A stretch of 57,222 bases of DNA from Planctomycetota bacterium (GTDB lineage Bacteria > Planctomycetota > Phycisphaerae > UBA1845 > UTPLA1): NCBI GenBank assembly GCA_016712275.1, contig JADJRI010000038.1, forward strand, positions 1-57,222, given 5' to 3'. The translations under genes and the position numbers were made by a program. This document shows, piece after piece, positions 10,317 to 20,508 of this stretch. The notes below the pieces were generated by a model. It was not told the origin of the DNA and did not search any database. It saw only the letters and a list, made by a program, of their open reading frames with translations. Within the stretch, counting starts at the first letter, position 1. Every line of letters begins with the position of its first letter.

Positions 10317-11558
10317 TTACTGCGGTTTCATCGCGCTTTGCGGCTTCGGCACGTTGGCCATGATTTGCGCGACGAATTGATCCAGCGATCCGATCGTCGA
10401 ACGTTCCAACTCTCCCTGCAGAAACTCGGATTTCAATTTGTAGAACCGGTCGTTGCGAAGAATGTCGGTAATGATCGGCTGCACTTCTTCGAAGGAGCGC
10501 GTTGTCGCCTCCTGCACCCGGCCCACTTTGACAATAAAAAAGCTATTGGCTGCCTCGATGATGCCGCTGACTTCTCCCTCCTTCATTTGCATGAATCGTT
10601 CGTAGACCGCTTTCCACCGGCCCGACATGGGCGAGCGCAAGGCCCCCCAAAAGCCGCCATCTTCCTTGTGCGGACCCTGCGAACGTCGCTTCGCGACCTC
10701 CTCAAATTTCTCCCCATTTCGAATCTCGCTCATGGCCGCTTCAATCTCATCGCGGGCCCGCTGCGCGGCGGTCAGTTCCTCGTCCGGCATCGGGGGGCGC
10801 TGACGAAGCAGAATCTCACGATCATAAAATGCCGCGATCGGAATATCGATGAGATAAAGCTCGCGCGAGGCCGTCACCGTGAAATCGGCCAGATGCTCGC
10901 TGTAGTATTTGGCGAGGTCCCGCTTGCTGGGTGCGGCCAATCGCTGCAAAAGCCGGTCGCGAAGATAGCTATCGACCACGACCGATCGCCGCAATCGCTC
11001 TTTGACGTCATCTCGGGATTTCTTTTTCTTTTGAAGATGGTTTTCGTAATTCGTTTCCAGACCGTGAAATTCCCGGCTGATGCGCTCGCGCTCCATGGCC
11101 TCCACGGCCTTTTTTACCTGCGGCTCCATTTCTTCGGTAATGGTTTCGGATGCCCGCCGGTAAATTAACAAATGCGCGACGGAGTCCACAATTTGCTGGC
11201 GAACAAGATCGACCAACCGGCGATAATATAGATCCTCCGAGAGCGTCGCCGCCATCTCATCAATTTGCGGCTGGATCGGCTCAAGGATGTCATTCACGGT
11301 AACAACCTTGTCGTTCACCAGAAGGCCGTCCGATGCGACGGTATGGGCTCCCTCACCAGCCCTCGATGGGTCGCCGGCCGGCGTGCGTGAATCGACTTCA
11401 GCGGCTGGCTGAGACGCCGCATCCCCGCGCGATCGCTGTTCGACCCATTGCTCGGCGGTGGCCCGATTGCTGTCGTCCGGACGCTGACAGCCGACCATGA
11501 TCGGCAACAAGGCACTGGCCAACACCAGCGTTCTTAATACACGATTGACATTCTTCAT
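10317..11558 (-). CDS. Parvulin-type (PpiC/SurA-like) peptidyl-prolyl isomerase lipoprotein
   Basis: A 413-aa exported protein. The N-terminus is a lipoprotein signal (LVLASALLPIMVGC), chosen as start because the frame upstream shows no family features. After a Ser/Pro-rich linker comes a SurA-N-like helical region (LLVNDKVVTVNDILEPI, the usual 'vNgevIt' theme) and then a parvulin domain with RELYLIDIPIAA, GEKFEEVAKRRSQGPHKEDGGFWG and FFIVKVGRVQEA. Likely role: folding of proteins in the periplasm or outer membrane. It converges with the glycosyltransferase gene (40 bp gap) and is divergent from the GT2 gene with a 267-bp gap. Frame intact. Confidence 0.85.
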   Translation of the reverse strand: MKNVNRVLRTLVLASALLPIMVGCQRPDDSNRATAEQWVEQRSRGDAASQPAAEVDSRTPAGDPSRAGEGAHTVASDGLLVNDKVVTVNDILEPIQPQIDEMAATLSEDLYYRRLVDLVRQQIVDSVAHLLIYRRASETITEEMEPQVKKAVEAMERERISREFHGLETNYENHLQKKKKSRDDVKERLRRSVVVDSYLRDRLLQRLAAPSKRDLAKYYSEHLADFTVTASRELYLIDIPIAAFYDREILLRQRPPMPDEELTAAQRARDEIEAAMSEIRNGEKFEEVAKRRSQGPHKEDGGFWGALRSPMSGRWKAVYERFMQMKEGEVSGIIEAANSFFIVKVGRVQEATTRSFEEVQPIITDILRNDRFYKLKSEFLQGELERSTIGSLDQFVAQIMANVPKPQSAMKPQ

Positions 11559-11825
11559 ATCGCGAATTCTAACGAGGCACCCCCATGCGTAAACCGGGGA
11601 TTCGCCGAATGCGATGACGCACGCATTCAGTTGACGATGATACGGCTTCTTGGCTCGCCGGGTTTCACATGTTTTCATCAGTGCCCGCGGTTTCCAGCCG
11701 TTGACACCCGCACATATCGACTCCAAGCTAACTGGCCGAAACGACAGACACAGGGTTGCGGCAGGGCGGGCTTGGCCTGCCTTTCGTGAATCCGGGCTTT
11801 TGATTCGCGCGAGATCAGACTTCGA

Positions 11826-12782
11826 ATGACCGACCCAACCGCTTCCAACATCGCCGTTCTCGTCCCGTGCTTCAACGAGGCGGCCACCATCGAAAAGGTC
11901 GTCCGCGATTTTCGCCGTGAGCTGCCCGGCGCGACGGTCTACGTTTTTGATAACAACAGTTCCGACGACACATCCGCCATCGCCGCCCGCGCCGGCGCCA
12001 CGGTCATGCGCGAAAAACGGCAGGGCAAGGGCTTTGTCGTTGCCGCGATGTTCGAAAAGGTCGATGCGGATTTCTACGTCATGGCCGACGGCGACGATAC
12101 CTATCCGGCCGAGCATGTCAGGCAGATTCTCGCGCCGGTGATCGAGGGCCACGCCGACATGGTGGTTGGCGTGCGCAAGGCGGTGGATGAGGCGAGGGCT
12201 TATCGGCGGTTTCATGTGCTGGGCAACTGGCTGGTGCGTTCGCTGATCAATTTCATTTTCAACGCGCGTCTGCAGGACATCATGAGCGGCTACCGGGCAT
12301 TCACGCGGGAGGTGGCCAAGAGCATTCCGATCATGGCTTATGGTTTCGACATCGAAACCGAAATGTCCGTGCAGTGCCTCTATCGCAAATGGGTGATTCG
12401 CGAGGTGCCGGTCGAGTATCGCGAGCGGCCGGAGGGCAGCGTTTCGAAACTGAGCACGTTTCGCGACGGCTTTAAGGTGATCTTTCGCATACTGGCGCTG
12501 TTTCGCTCGTATAAGCCGCTGACATTTTTTGGAAGCATGGGCATCTTGTTCTTCGTGATGAGCATCGGCGCGGGGCTGTGGAGCTGGTTCGGCCGGTGGC
12601 AGCCGGAGTCCGGCGCGAGGATTTCCGTGATCGTCGGCGCCGCGGCGCTGATGGCCATGAGCCTCATCGCGGTGAGCATCGGCGTGATCGTGCAGCTCGT
12701 GAATTTCCGTTTTCTCGAACTCGACTCCGTTTTACGCCGGCGCGACGGCCTCAACGGTTCAAAAGGGCGAGGCAACCCGTGA
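11826..12782 (+). CDS. GT2-family glycosyltransferase (dolichyl/polyprenyl-phosphate sugar synthase-like)
   Basis: A 318-aa protein with a GT-A catalytic domain: VLVPCFNEAATIEKVV, FDNNSSDDT, and the metal-binding MADGDDTYP. DIMSGYRAFTREVAKSIP and the FDIETEMSVQCL region match DPM1/GtrB-like enzymes. Two membrane helices at the C-terminus (about 225-250 and 260-290) anchor it, as in GtrB. It likely charges a polyprenyl-phosphate with a hexose, supplying donors to GT39-type transferases like the one at 7.9-10.3 kb. The frame is intact. The start follows a divergent 267-bp region in which no clear promoter was identified. Confidence 0.88.
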   Translation: MTDPTASNIAVLVPCFNEAATIEKVVRDFRRELPGATVYVFDNNSSDDTSAIAARAGATVMREKRQGKGFVVAAMFEKVDADFYVMADGDDTYPAEHVRQILAPVIEGHADMVVGVRKAVDEARAYRRFHVLGNWLVRSLINFIFNARLQDIMSGYRAFTREVAKSIPIMAYGFDIETEMSVQCLYRKWVIREVPVEYRERPEGSVSKLSTFRDGFKVIFRILALFRSYKPLTFFGSMGILFFVMSIGAGLWSWFGRWQPESGARISVIVGAAALMAMSLIAVSIGVIVQLVNFRFLELDSVLRRRDGLNGSKGRGNP

Positions 12783-12787
12783 CTGAA

Positions 12788-12810
12788 CTTCTCCACTAAT
12801 AGTGGGGAAG
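12788..12810. terminator. Hairpin between convergent genes
   Basis: A 10-bp stem with one G-T pair and an AAT loop (CTTCTCCACT-AAT-AGTGGGGAAG) lies in the 33-bp gap between the GT2 gene and the convergent BACON gene. The placement suits a bidirectional terminator, but neither side has a convincing U-tract. Confidence 0.45.
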
Positions 12811-12815
12811 CTCAA

Positions 12816-13777
12816 TTAGTCTCCCATCGTTACTGTCAGTGCCACCGCCCTTGTTGTATTCCCCGTGCCGCTCGTTGTATTCGTAAAAGTCACTGTGTCG
12901 CTGTAGCTACCTTCGGCGAGGGCGCTCGCGTTCGAATTGATCGAGACCGTGACGGTTGTGTTCGCGCCGGCCGCCAGCGTGCCACTCGCTGCCGACAGCG
13001 AAACCCATGTCTGGGTCCTTGCGGCCGTCCAATTGATCGATGTGCCGCCGCTATTCGTCAGCGTGTAAACTTTGCTCGCCGGACTAAACGGTCCGCCCTG
13101 ATTCCCAGTGCTGGAAAGCCCCGAATTCGGAGTCGCCGACAGCGCTCCGGGCAGCGCATTGATCGTCAGCGCGACCGATCGCGTCGTGTTGCCGGAGCCG
13201 TTGGTCGTGTTTGTAAACGTCACCGTGTCGGCGTAGCCACCCGCGGCGAGGGCGCTCGCGTTCGAATTGATCGAGACCGTGACGGTTGTGCTCGCGCCGG
13301 CCGCAAGCGTGCCACTCGAACTGCTAAGCGTCACCCAGCTTTGAGTCTTCGCGGCCGTCCAGTTGATCGACGTGCCACCGGAGTTCGTAAGCGTGTATAC
13401 CCAACCGGCTGGTGAGAACGGGCCGCCCATCGGTCCGGAACTGGCGAGCCCGTTTGAAGGCGCAACGGTCATCACGCCATAGGGTACGCACGGAGGACAG
13501 CTCTCAGTGAGGAGGCAATCCACAAAGCCGGCGATGTCGTTCGTATCCTGGTATGCATCGCAATCGAAGTCAGCAAATGATATTGAACAATCAGGATAGT
13601 TTGCGTAAGTCGATTCATAGGCTGAGGGGGTCGGGTATGGCCAACACAAATGGCTCCACGTCCACGCCATTCACCGTACCATCACAGTTCATGTCACCCT
13701 GCGCAGCCTGAGTACGGCGCTGTTCCATGTGACAGGAGCATGAGAGCCCAACCTAGAATCACGAAGCGTGGGGACAT
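12816..13777 (-). CDS. Secreted protein with dockerin-like module and two BACON-like repeats (two apparent frameshifts)
   Basis: Read from ATG 13777 (GGAG ribosome-binding site 8 nt upstream), a signal peptide MSPRFVILGWALMLLSHGTA appears. Near 13700-13715 the frame changes to GDMNCDGTVNGVDVEPFVL, a calcium-binding dockerin-like loop. Near 13640-13670 it changes again to AYESTYANYPDCSISFADFD and a second loop, DCDAYQDTNDIAGFVDCLL. The rest is two tandem repeats of about 95 residues with VYTLTNSGGTSINWTA, WVxLSxxSGTLAAGA and TVTFTNTT, matching BACON-type immunoglobulin-like domains. The DNA of the two repeats is also strongly similar. The dockerin pair plus adhesive repeats suggests an exported polysaccharide-associated or surface protein; the function is inferred. 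Confidence 0.72.
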
Positions 13778-14180
13778 CTTTGTATCTCCAATAATCGGCG
13801 ATTTGCATTTGGTCTTTCGCTTGGCCGAGCCAGAACACCAGTGCGTCATGCTACATTTCTATGCCTATTGAAGTCAATACACTTCGCTAATAATCGCCAT
13901 CTGTCAGGGCAATCGCAGCTGCATGTAAGTCCTTTATTTTCGGTTGTTCTCTGAGACCCTTTTCTCCTTTCTCAGAACTGAGATTGCAAATGCGTGATGA
14001 AACAACGCGAATGCAAAATGCCACGAGCATTTTATCCGGTCGAGTGAATTTGCGTGAATCGGGCAACGTGGTCACTTGCCATTGCGGCTGCGCATTCGTT
14101 TGTGCCGTGATCATCGGAGGTCGTGGTCGTTAATGGGGATAGGCTGCTTCCGCGCTTCCAACCCATCAGGAGGATTGACT
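13778..14180. other. Intergenic region upstream of the Tat-exported ankyrin gene
   Basis: About 400 bp between divergent genes. I see no coding potential, repeat or clear promoter. The only firm site is an AGGAGG Shine-Dalgarno sequence at 14169-14174, 6 nt before ATG 14181. Confidence 0.5.
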
Positions 14181-15064
14181 ATGTCCAATCACGTTTCACG
14201 TCGGGCTTTTCTTGTTGGGAGTGTCGGCATTGGCGCGGCCGGCGTGGTGGGAGCGCATGCGGCGCTGGCTGATGAGAAACAAGATCGCGCGGCGCAAAAT
14301 CCCGGCGCGGCGACGGCGGCCGGTGCGGGTGCGGACAAGGCCGGTGCGGATGCGGCATCGATCGACCCGGATTTACTTTCCACAACAGGAGCGGTCGGTG
14401 GTGCAGGAGGTCGTCGGGGTGTCGCATTTCAATATCGATCGCGTGAAAGAGCTGGTGGAGGAGCGGCCGTCGCTGGCGAATGCGGCGTGGGACTGGGGCT
14501 TCGGCGATTGGGAGACGCCGCTGGGTGCGGCCTCGCATGTCGGCCGGCGGGAGATTGCGGAGTATTTGATTTCAAAAGGCGCGCGGGTCGATCAATTTGC
14601 CGCGACAATGTTGGGAAAGCTGGATGGTGAAGGCGATGATGGCGTCGACGCCGGGCTTGCAGCGGATGCGCGGCCCGCACGGAATCACGCTGATGTCGCA
14701 TGCCCTTGCGGGCGGCAAGGAGGCCGAGAGTGTGGCGGCCTATCTCGAAACTCTGGAAGGGGCCGACGATGCCTCAACTGTGGCACTACCGGATGAAGCG
14801 GCCCGTCGGCGTTATCTCGGGACTTATTCCTACGGACGCACCGAGGAAGAACGGGTTGAGATCACGGTCGATGCGAAAGGGCAAATGGTTTTGAAACGCG
14901 GGGCCGGTTCCGGTCGGCGGTTGTTTGTGGTCGCTAAGGACGAATTTCACCCGGCAGGCGCGATGGCCGTGCGGATTCGATTTGAAGTCGACGGCAAACA
15001 GGCGGACCGGGTTGTGATTGTGGACGGCAAGCGGGAATGGGTGGGAAGGCGGAAGGGCGCCTGA
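14181..15064 (+). CDS. Tat-exported ankyrin-repeat protein (two apparent frameshifts)
   Basis: ATG 14181 follows a consensus AGGAGG. The N-terminus SRRAFLVGSVGIGAAGVVGAHA is a twin-arginine signal with an Ala-rich cleavage region. After an Ala/Gly/Asp linker the frame changes near 14385 to VVQEVVGVSHFNIDRVKELV and TPLGAASHVGRREIAEYLISKGA, an ankyrin repeat. Near 14625 it changes again to VKAMMASTPGLQ, GITLMSHALAGG and a C-terminal beta-rich domain (YLGTYSYGRTEEERVEITVD) that resembles DUF3471-type domains. About 295 aa in all. Likely a periplasmic protein of unknown partner. The DUF3471 likeness is tentative. Confidence 0.7.
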
Positions 15065-15204
15065 GGCCAGGACGAAACGGTGAATGGCGTCCCGCGAACG
15101 CGATGAACAACATGGGTTCTGCCGGTCGTGCATCCTGCTTTAAGACATATTCGGAGTGTCGATGCGTGAATTTGCGAACCGCTCGCAATTGAAAATCCTG
15201 CAAG

Positions 15205-16850
15205 TCAATCCACTAACTTCGACTCCGGCTTGTCGTTTTTCTTTTCGGGCAGCTTGAATTGGCCGGGGCGGTTCTTGGCGACCATGCGGTGCCACTCGTC
15301 TTCGTAGCCCTTTTCCCTGGCATCGCCGGGTTTGTCCTGGATGTAGCCGTCGTTGTATTTGCGGATGAGCGTCTCGCCGAGTTCGCGCCAGCGCCGTGTC
15401 ACCAGTTCGCCGCGGGTGACGCTGTAGTCGGTGAGAAATCGGGCGGCCAGCGCGGGGTCGGTCTGGAGCAGATCGATGGCCGTCTTTTCGATGGTCGGCT
15501 GAACCGCGATGAAGTTGCCCTCGAGATCCTTCTGCACGGCCAGAATATCCTTGACCATGTCGCGGTAGCGCAGGTTGGCGAAGTTGGCGACGAAGTTGAA
15601 ATTCCACCACGCCGAATCCCACGAGAATTTATCGAGGCTGCCGATGGTGAACGAGGGCGGCAAGGCATCGATGCAGCAATAGAGCGGGATGTAGCAGGTT
15701 GTGTAGGTGTCATCGACGCCATACCAGTAAACGCCGCCGACGGCGTTCGGCAAGTGGCCGCGGGATTGCGAGACGAATGAGAAGCCGGTCTGCTGCGTGG
15801 AGATGGGGCGCTCCCATGCGTGGTCAGCGCCATCGACCTTCCAGCCCATCGGCCGCGAGCGAAGCGGACTTCCGTAGGGGCCGGCGTCGATGCCCTTGGT
15901 CATGTCGAAATCGGTGCCTTCGTAGTGATCGCGCATGAGGGCGAAGACATCTTCGAGGGAGAGTTTCTGATCTGGCTTGATCCAGAGGGGATAGGGCGTC
16001 GCGCCTTCGACGGCGCGGTGATAGTCCGGCGAGAGATTCATCGAAGGGGCGGCGCGGCGAAGCATGCTCCAGACGCGGGTGTCGGCATAGCGCTGGTTGG
16101 TGGGCGTGGCCGGGCAGTAGGCTTCGCAATAGCTGAAGGGTTGGCTGGAGCTTGGCTTGTAGTAGCCCTTTTCAATGGCGAACTGGATGACGTTCTTGGA
16201 ATAAAGACAGTTGTCAGGATCGTCGAGCGGAAAAGTGCTGATGCGGGCCTTGTTGGCATGGCAGGAGATGAAGCCATCGGGAATGCGCATGGCCACCCAA
16301 GCGGCGCCCTTCTTGCCGGGGCCGACGCCGATGATCTCGAGAATCCACGCCTCGTTCGTATCGGCGATGGAGATGGACTCGCCGGGGGAACGGTAGCCGT
16401 ATTCCTCGACGAGATCGGTCATGAGCTTGACGGCTTCGCGCGCGGTTTTGCATCGCTGAAGGGCGAGCTGCATGAGATTCCAATAGTGCAACATGCCGTC
16501 GGGGTTGTAGAGTTCTTCGCGGCCGCCATAGGTTGTCTCGCTGATGGCGAGCTGGTGTTCGTTGATGAGGCCGACGACGGCGTAGGTGTGAGCGCGGGTT
16601 GGGGGATTTGTCCCTTTGATTTGCCGCTCCAGGACATGCACTCGTACATGTCGCCGGGCTTGTGGTCGGCGGCTGGGGTTCGTTCGAGGCGGGGGTGGAA
16701 TTCGCCGTCGCAGGTGTAGGTGATCATGACGGAGCCGTCTTTGGAGGCGCCGCGGGTGACGAGGAGGTTGGTGCAGGCTTGCGCGATCGGCGCGAAGGCT
16801 GCAATGGTAGATGCCAGGAGTACATAGGTTTGAAGGCGCGATCGGGTCAT
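15205..16850 (-). CDS. Secreted C69-family dipeptidase-like hydrolase (one apparent frameshift)
   Basis: About 548 aa. ATG 16850 has an AAGGA ribosome-binding site 8 nt upstream. The signal peptide ends in FAPIAQA and the next residue is Cys of CTNLLVTRGASKDGS, the N-terminal nucleophile and signature of peptidase C69. Other family landmarks are TYAVVGLINEHQLAISETTYGG, EAWILEIIG and DTRVWSMLRRAAPS. A single break near 16618, within AAAGGG, separates GDMYECMSWSGKSKG from TNPPTRAHTYAVVGL. The protein probably hydrolyses dipeptides outside the cytoplasm; members of this family differ in substrate, so this is family-level only. The C-terminus is Lys-rich (PEKKNDKPESK). Confidence 0.85.
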
Positions 16851-17002
16851 GTTGGTTCCTTCCGTACGACGAATCGTTGAAAAGAGTTTGGAAGCTGAGG
16901 GTAGATGATATAGATTTGTGGGGATGGGCAAAAAGATGCGGGGCTGAAATATCAGTCGATTTGCAATATTCGGCTGCGAAATGAGTTGAAAAAGTGCGGC
17001 GC

Positions 17003-17035
17003 GGTGTGGCACCGGCTATTAGCCGGTGCCACACC
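17003..17035. repeat. Palindromic repeat with GTGTGGCACCGGCT core (copy 1)
   Basis: A perfect 15-bp stem with a 3-nt ATT loop. The 14-bp core GTGTGGCACCGGCT and its complement are identical to the centre of the longer palindrome at 49500-49564, so this is a dispersed element. It lies between the C69 peptidase start and a truncated thioesterase reading frame. Confidence 0.8.
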
Positions 17036-17050
17036 CGCTTGGTTTGCGAG

Positions 17051-17260
17051 GTGAATTGCGTGAAACCGGGACTTGACGTGGGGAGCCACGTAAGCTGCGA
17101 CCATCTGGGGCCAGCGCCAGTGGGAACGACGGTGCGTGTCATTGCGACGGCAGCGGATGCGGATGAGCGCGAGTTGGTTTGCGACGTTGTGGCGTTCGTG
17201 GGTGAAAAGATGATTGCATCGGGGAAGACGGAAGAAGGTTTTGCCCTCGGGGCGGGTTGA
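17051..17260 (+). pseudogene. Remnant of a hotdog-fold (FlK-like) thioesterase
   Basis: The 69 residues from GTG 17051 include GLDVGSHVSCDHLGPAPVGT, then TVRVIATAADADERELVCDV and a terminal EKMIASGKTEEGF. This matches the C-terminal half of small fluoroacetyl-CoA thioesterase-like hotdog proteins. The usual N-terminal half, with the helix and the first catalytic residues, is missing: the frame runs from 'KPGL', which resembles the family's first residues, straight to the mid-protein. A palindromic repeat lies just upstream. An internal deletion of about 45 codons is my reading. It could instead be a misassembled intact gene. Confidence 0.5.
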
Positions 17261-17346
17261 AGCGGTTGTTGGGGGAGAGTTAGAGCACAGAATTAGAATT
17301 GAGAATGGAGAATTTTGAATTGTGTCGTCGCGGGGTTCCGGCAACG

Positions 17347-17656
17347 TCACAAAAATGGGAGCCGAGCGGCATGAAAGCCACCCGGCCCCCGTGTTTCATC
17401 TTTCATACGAAACTTGCGAGGCGAGCCGTCGAATTGGCCGGTTCGCATGCAGCACTTCTTGAAAGCGGAGCATCGAGCCGCACGGACATGGGTCGTTGCG
17501 GCCGAGCTTTTCGAGGAACTCTTTTTCACCGAGCGGCGTTGTCACGCTGCGGTCGCCCGGTTTGACGCTGGATTCCGAAGGGTAGCCGCGACGGCGTTTA
17601 CTCGTCGTTTCAAAAGCGCGGCATTTCTTGAACGTCTCGAACTCTTGCGGTTGCAA
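17347..17656 (-). CDS. Small protein with SEC-C zinc-binding motif (one apparent frameshift)
   Basis: A GGAGG sequence precedes TTG 17656. The protein reads EFETFKKCRAF, then GEKEFLEKLGRNDPCPCGS; a one-base change of frame near 17470 gives FKKCCMRTGQFDGSP. Together these form the complete SEC-C motif (CPCGS...FKKCC), the zinc site found at the end of SecA and in many small proteins. About 100 aa. The role is unknown; this is not a SecA gene, since nothing of the ATPase is present. The start is uncertain. Confidence 0.55.
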
Positions 17657-17954
17657 AGCACCTCCTTTGCTGATTTGCCCGTCAAGCCATGGAAGTGCAC
17701 TGAGATTACATGATCCGCTTTTTCCTCCTTTTCTGCAAGCACTGAGTCTAATTCTTGAGAATAGCGGAATCATCGCAATTGTTCGTGTATTATTTCAAAG
17801 GGTAGGCGCGCCGAGCGATATTATTCGCACGTTGGAGCAAAGCATGCGATGGCAAATAATCGTTGTCGGGATTGCTGGGATTGCACTCGTCTGTTGTTGC
17901 GATGTTGCAAAGAAGGCGATCTGGCAGTCTAAATGAATCGACCTCCCAACCGAG

Positions 17955-18365
17955 ATGTTCAGGCAGGCCCAAAAGCCTGCCGTCGCTCATGCACGCGATT
18001 CGTATTCGACTGTCTTGGATTTTTCAGCCGAGTCGATTGAACGCGTTGAGCATGTGCTGTCCAAATTACACTTACAACGTTTAAACGGGAAAATGACGGA
18101 CCACGAACTTTCCACGCTTTCCGCTCGCTACGGCGCGTATATAGGTGAGGTCATTCGGAAGCTGAAGGGCGGACATTGGGAATCGGATCATCCGGCGGCT
18201 GGTCCGGCCTCATATCCACTTCATTGGAGTGATCACCAGTCCTTTCCGCTTGGTTGGTGTTACAAGCGAATAGTCACTGGCGAGGAGGACAACGTTTATC
18301 ACAAATTCGTGTTGATTGTACTTGAAGTCCAAGAATCGAGTGAATTCAATCCCCAGCCGCCGTGA
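17955..18365 (+). CDS. Conserved-looking hypothetical protein
   Basis: A 136-aa protein, probably cytoplasmic, with no recognised catalytic motif. It is rich in aromatic residues in the second half (GGHWESDHPAAGPASYPLHW, FPLGWCYKRIVTGEEDNVYH). The start is uncertain: in the same frame upstream, a stop at 17934-17936 separates it from a short hydrophobic peptide (MRWQIIVVGIAGIALVCC) that begins at 17844. The coding frame is intact from about residue 10 on. No neighbour gives a functional clue. Confidence 0.55.
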   Translation: MFRQAQKPAVAHARDSYSTVLDFSAESIERVEHVLSKLHLQRLNGKMTDHELSTLSARYGAYIGEVIRKLKGGHWESDHPAAGPASYPLHWSDHQSFPLGWCYKRIVTGEEDNVYHKFVLIVLEVQESSEFNPQPP

Positions 18366-18392
18366 CGTGAAGGGGGCGAACGGAAGGAAAAA

Positions 18393-19233
18393 ATGCATAT
18401 GGAATATTCGGGAAAGCCGGCGGAGTCGTTTGGATTCAAACTCATTCGCTATGAGAAGCGTGATCACCGGGCGATCGTGACATTCAACCGACCAGCGGTT
18501 CACAATGCTGTGAACGGTCCAATGCTGCTGGAGTTGAACGCGGCGTTTGCAGACGCGGCTTGGGATGATGAGGTCCGTGTGCTCATTCTCACGGGTGCCG
18601 GTAACAAGGCATTCTGCACGGGGGCGGATGAAGGAACAGGCGGAGGAATTTGTCGGGCAGCCGAACAAGTATTGGAAGTGGATGGGGCTTTTTGTTGAGT
18701 GCCATGAGAAGCTGCGGAACATCGGCAAACCGACGATCGCCCGGCTCAACGGGATGGTGGTCGGCGGGGGCAATGAATTCAACATGTCGTGCGACCTGGC
18801 GATTGCGGCGGACGATGTGATCATTCGACAGGTGGGGGCGGCGCGGGGGAGTGTGGCGGCGGCGGGAGCGACGCAGTTTTTGCCTTTGATCGTCGGGGAT
18901 CGGCGGGCTCGCGAAATTCTGTTCTTGTGCGAAGAAATTCCGGCGGCGAAGGCGTTGGAATGGGGGCTCCTTAATGAGGTGGTGCCTCGTGCGCGGCTGG
19001 ATGCGGCGGTCGATGCGATGGCGGCGAAGTTGATCGACAAGCTGCCGGAGTGCATTCGATATGCGAAGCAGCAGCTTAATTTCTGGCGGGATTTGTCATG
19101 GCACACGACGATCGGCCACGCCCGCGACTGGCTGAGCATTCACAATCTGTCGCCCGAGGTGGCCGAGGGAATGCAGGCGTTTGTGGAAAAGCGGGGGGTG
19201 GATTATGAAAAGGTGAGGCGGGGTCTTCAATAA
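18393..19233 (+). CDS. Enoyl-CoA hydratase/isomerase family protein (one apparent frameshift)
   Basis: A crotonase-fold enzyme of about 280 aa. The first part contains AIVTFNRPAVHNAVNGPML and VRVLILTGAGNKAFCTGAD, the first half of the oxyanion hole. A one-base break near 18627 leads to MKEQAEEFVGQPNKYW, then IARLNGMVVGGGNEFNMSCD (second oxyanion motif) and LGRR-like GDRRAREILFLCEEIPAAKALEWGLLNEVVP. GGAAGGA precedes ATG 18393. The reaction cannot be assigned beyond CoA-thioester chemistry. It stands alone, with no beta-oxidation genes nearby. Confidence 0.87.
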
Positions 19234-19362
19234 CGGGAGATCAGGGCCAAGTGACTATTGCGGTGACAACAAATTAAGAATTCACCCTACAGGCCGACGT
19301 GGCATGAATTTGAATTGTCCATACAATGTGGCTCCTCGCAAAGGTTACTAAAGGGCACATCG

Positions 19363-20508
19363 ATGCATCTGGTTGATCGGTTTTTCCGATTTTCCGTCAT
19401 ATTCTCAATGATCCTGTTGGTCGGCGCCTGTGAGACGGTGCCGCTTGGGAATTCGAATAACAACAACGCCGAGTCGCCCGACAGCTCCACGGATGAATTA
19501 ACCTGGCAGGGGCTTGGCAACGGGCTGACCGGGCCGGTCAACGATTTCATATTGTTTGACGGCGAAATCATCGCGGCCGGCGGAACCACGTTCCTTTCGC
19601 TCTGGGACGGCAATGCATGGAGCCAATATGGTGGCGGGGTCGGCGGGCCGGTGACGGAGATGGGCGTATTTGACGGGGAACTGGTGATTGGCGGGGTATT
19701 CGAGTCGGCAGGCGGCGTGGCCGTCAAGAATATCGCGATGTATGACGGAATGACGTGGCATGGGCTCGGCGACGGGCTCGATGGCACGGTGCTTTCGATC
19801 GGCAGGTTTGAGGGCAACCTGATTGCCGGCGGGCTGTTTGAGTCGAGCGGCTCGACGAATGTGAGTCGCATTGCGCGGTGGGACGGCGGCACATGGAGCG
19901 CGCTCGGTGACGGATTTGATGGGCCGGTGTATGCAATCGTTGAGTATCAGGGTTCGTTGATCGTCGGTGGGGCGTTCGGGCAATCGGGCAATCGCTCGGT
20001 GCAGCACATCGCCATTTGGGACGGCGCCAACTGGTCGAAATTCGGCGGCGGGACAAATGACGCCGTTTATGAACTTCTCGTCGTTGGCGACACGCTGGTG
20101 GCCGGCGGGGCGTTTACGCGCACGGGCGAAGTGAGTGCCAATGGCGTGGCACGATGGACCGGATCGGCGTGGCAGGCCTACGGCGAGGGCGTTTCCGGCT
20201 GCAACAGCGACTCGTGTCTCCCAACCGTTCTGGCGATGGCGGTATTCAATGACAAGCTTGTGATCGGCGGAAACTTCCTGAAAGGGGATGCGATTGCATC
20301 AGATTCCACCTCCGGGACTGTCAACGGCATTGCCACATGGGACGGACAAACATGGCAGCCGTTCGAATCGGGACTCGGCGGCGCGGAATTCGTTGATGTG
20401 CGGGCGCTGCTGGCGGATCAAGATGCACTGCTGGCCGGCGGACGATTCTCCGGCGGGGCATCATCGAGTTTCAGAAACGTGGCGATCTGGTCGCCGCCGG
20501 CGAACTGA
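19363..20508 (+). CDS. Lipoprotein of repeated WDG/GGxF beta-propeller-like units
   Basis: ATG 19363 opens a lipoprotein signal (FSVIFSMILLVGAC). After a short Asn/Ser-rich linker (NSNNNNAESPDSS) come about seven repeats of roughly 47 residues with the pattern 'W-x-x-L/Y-G-x-G-x-x-G-x-V...L-x-x-G-G-x-F...I-A-x-W-D-G'. This would fold as a surface beta-propeller. Such repeats are common in planctomycete exported proteins, where their role is unknown. The frame is intact over 381 residues. It converges with the large surface protein gene downstream; no terminator hairpin is evident in the 108-bp gap. Confidence 0.78.
   Translation: MHLVDRFFRFSVIFSMILLVGACETVPLGNSNNNNAESPDSSTDELTWQGLGNGLTGPVNDFILFDGEIIAAGGTTFLSLWDGNAWSQYGGGVGGPVTEMGVFDGELVIGGVFESAGGVAVKNIAMYDGMTWHGLGDGLDGTVLSIGRFEGNLIAGGLFESSGSTNVSRIARWDGGTWSALGDGFDGPVYAIVEYQGSLIVGGAFGQSGNRSVQHIAIWDGANWSKFGGGTNDAVYELLVVGDTLVAGGAFTRTGEVSANGVARWTGSAWQAYGEGVSGCNSDSCLPTVLAMAVFNDKLVIGGNFLKGDAIASDSTSGTVNGIATWDGQTWQPFESGLGGAEFVDVRALLADQDALLAGGRFSGGASSSFRNVAIWSPPAN

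Noticed and set aside
12870..13450. Direct DNA repeats that could be mistaken for a CRISPR or mobile repeat
   Set aside because: They are the coding sequence of two tandem BACON-like domains, with a period of about 300 bp and matching protein frame.
17790..17990. Small minus-strand frame near the SEC-C gene
   Set aside because: No ribosome-binding site or recognisable feature, and it overlaps the plus-strand hydrophobic peptide region.
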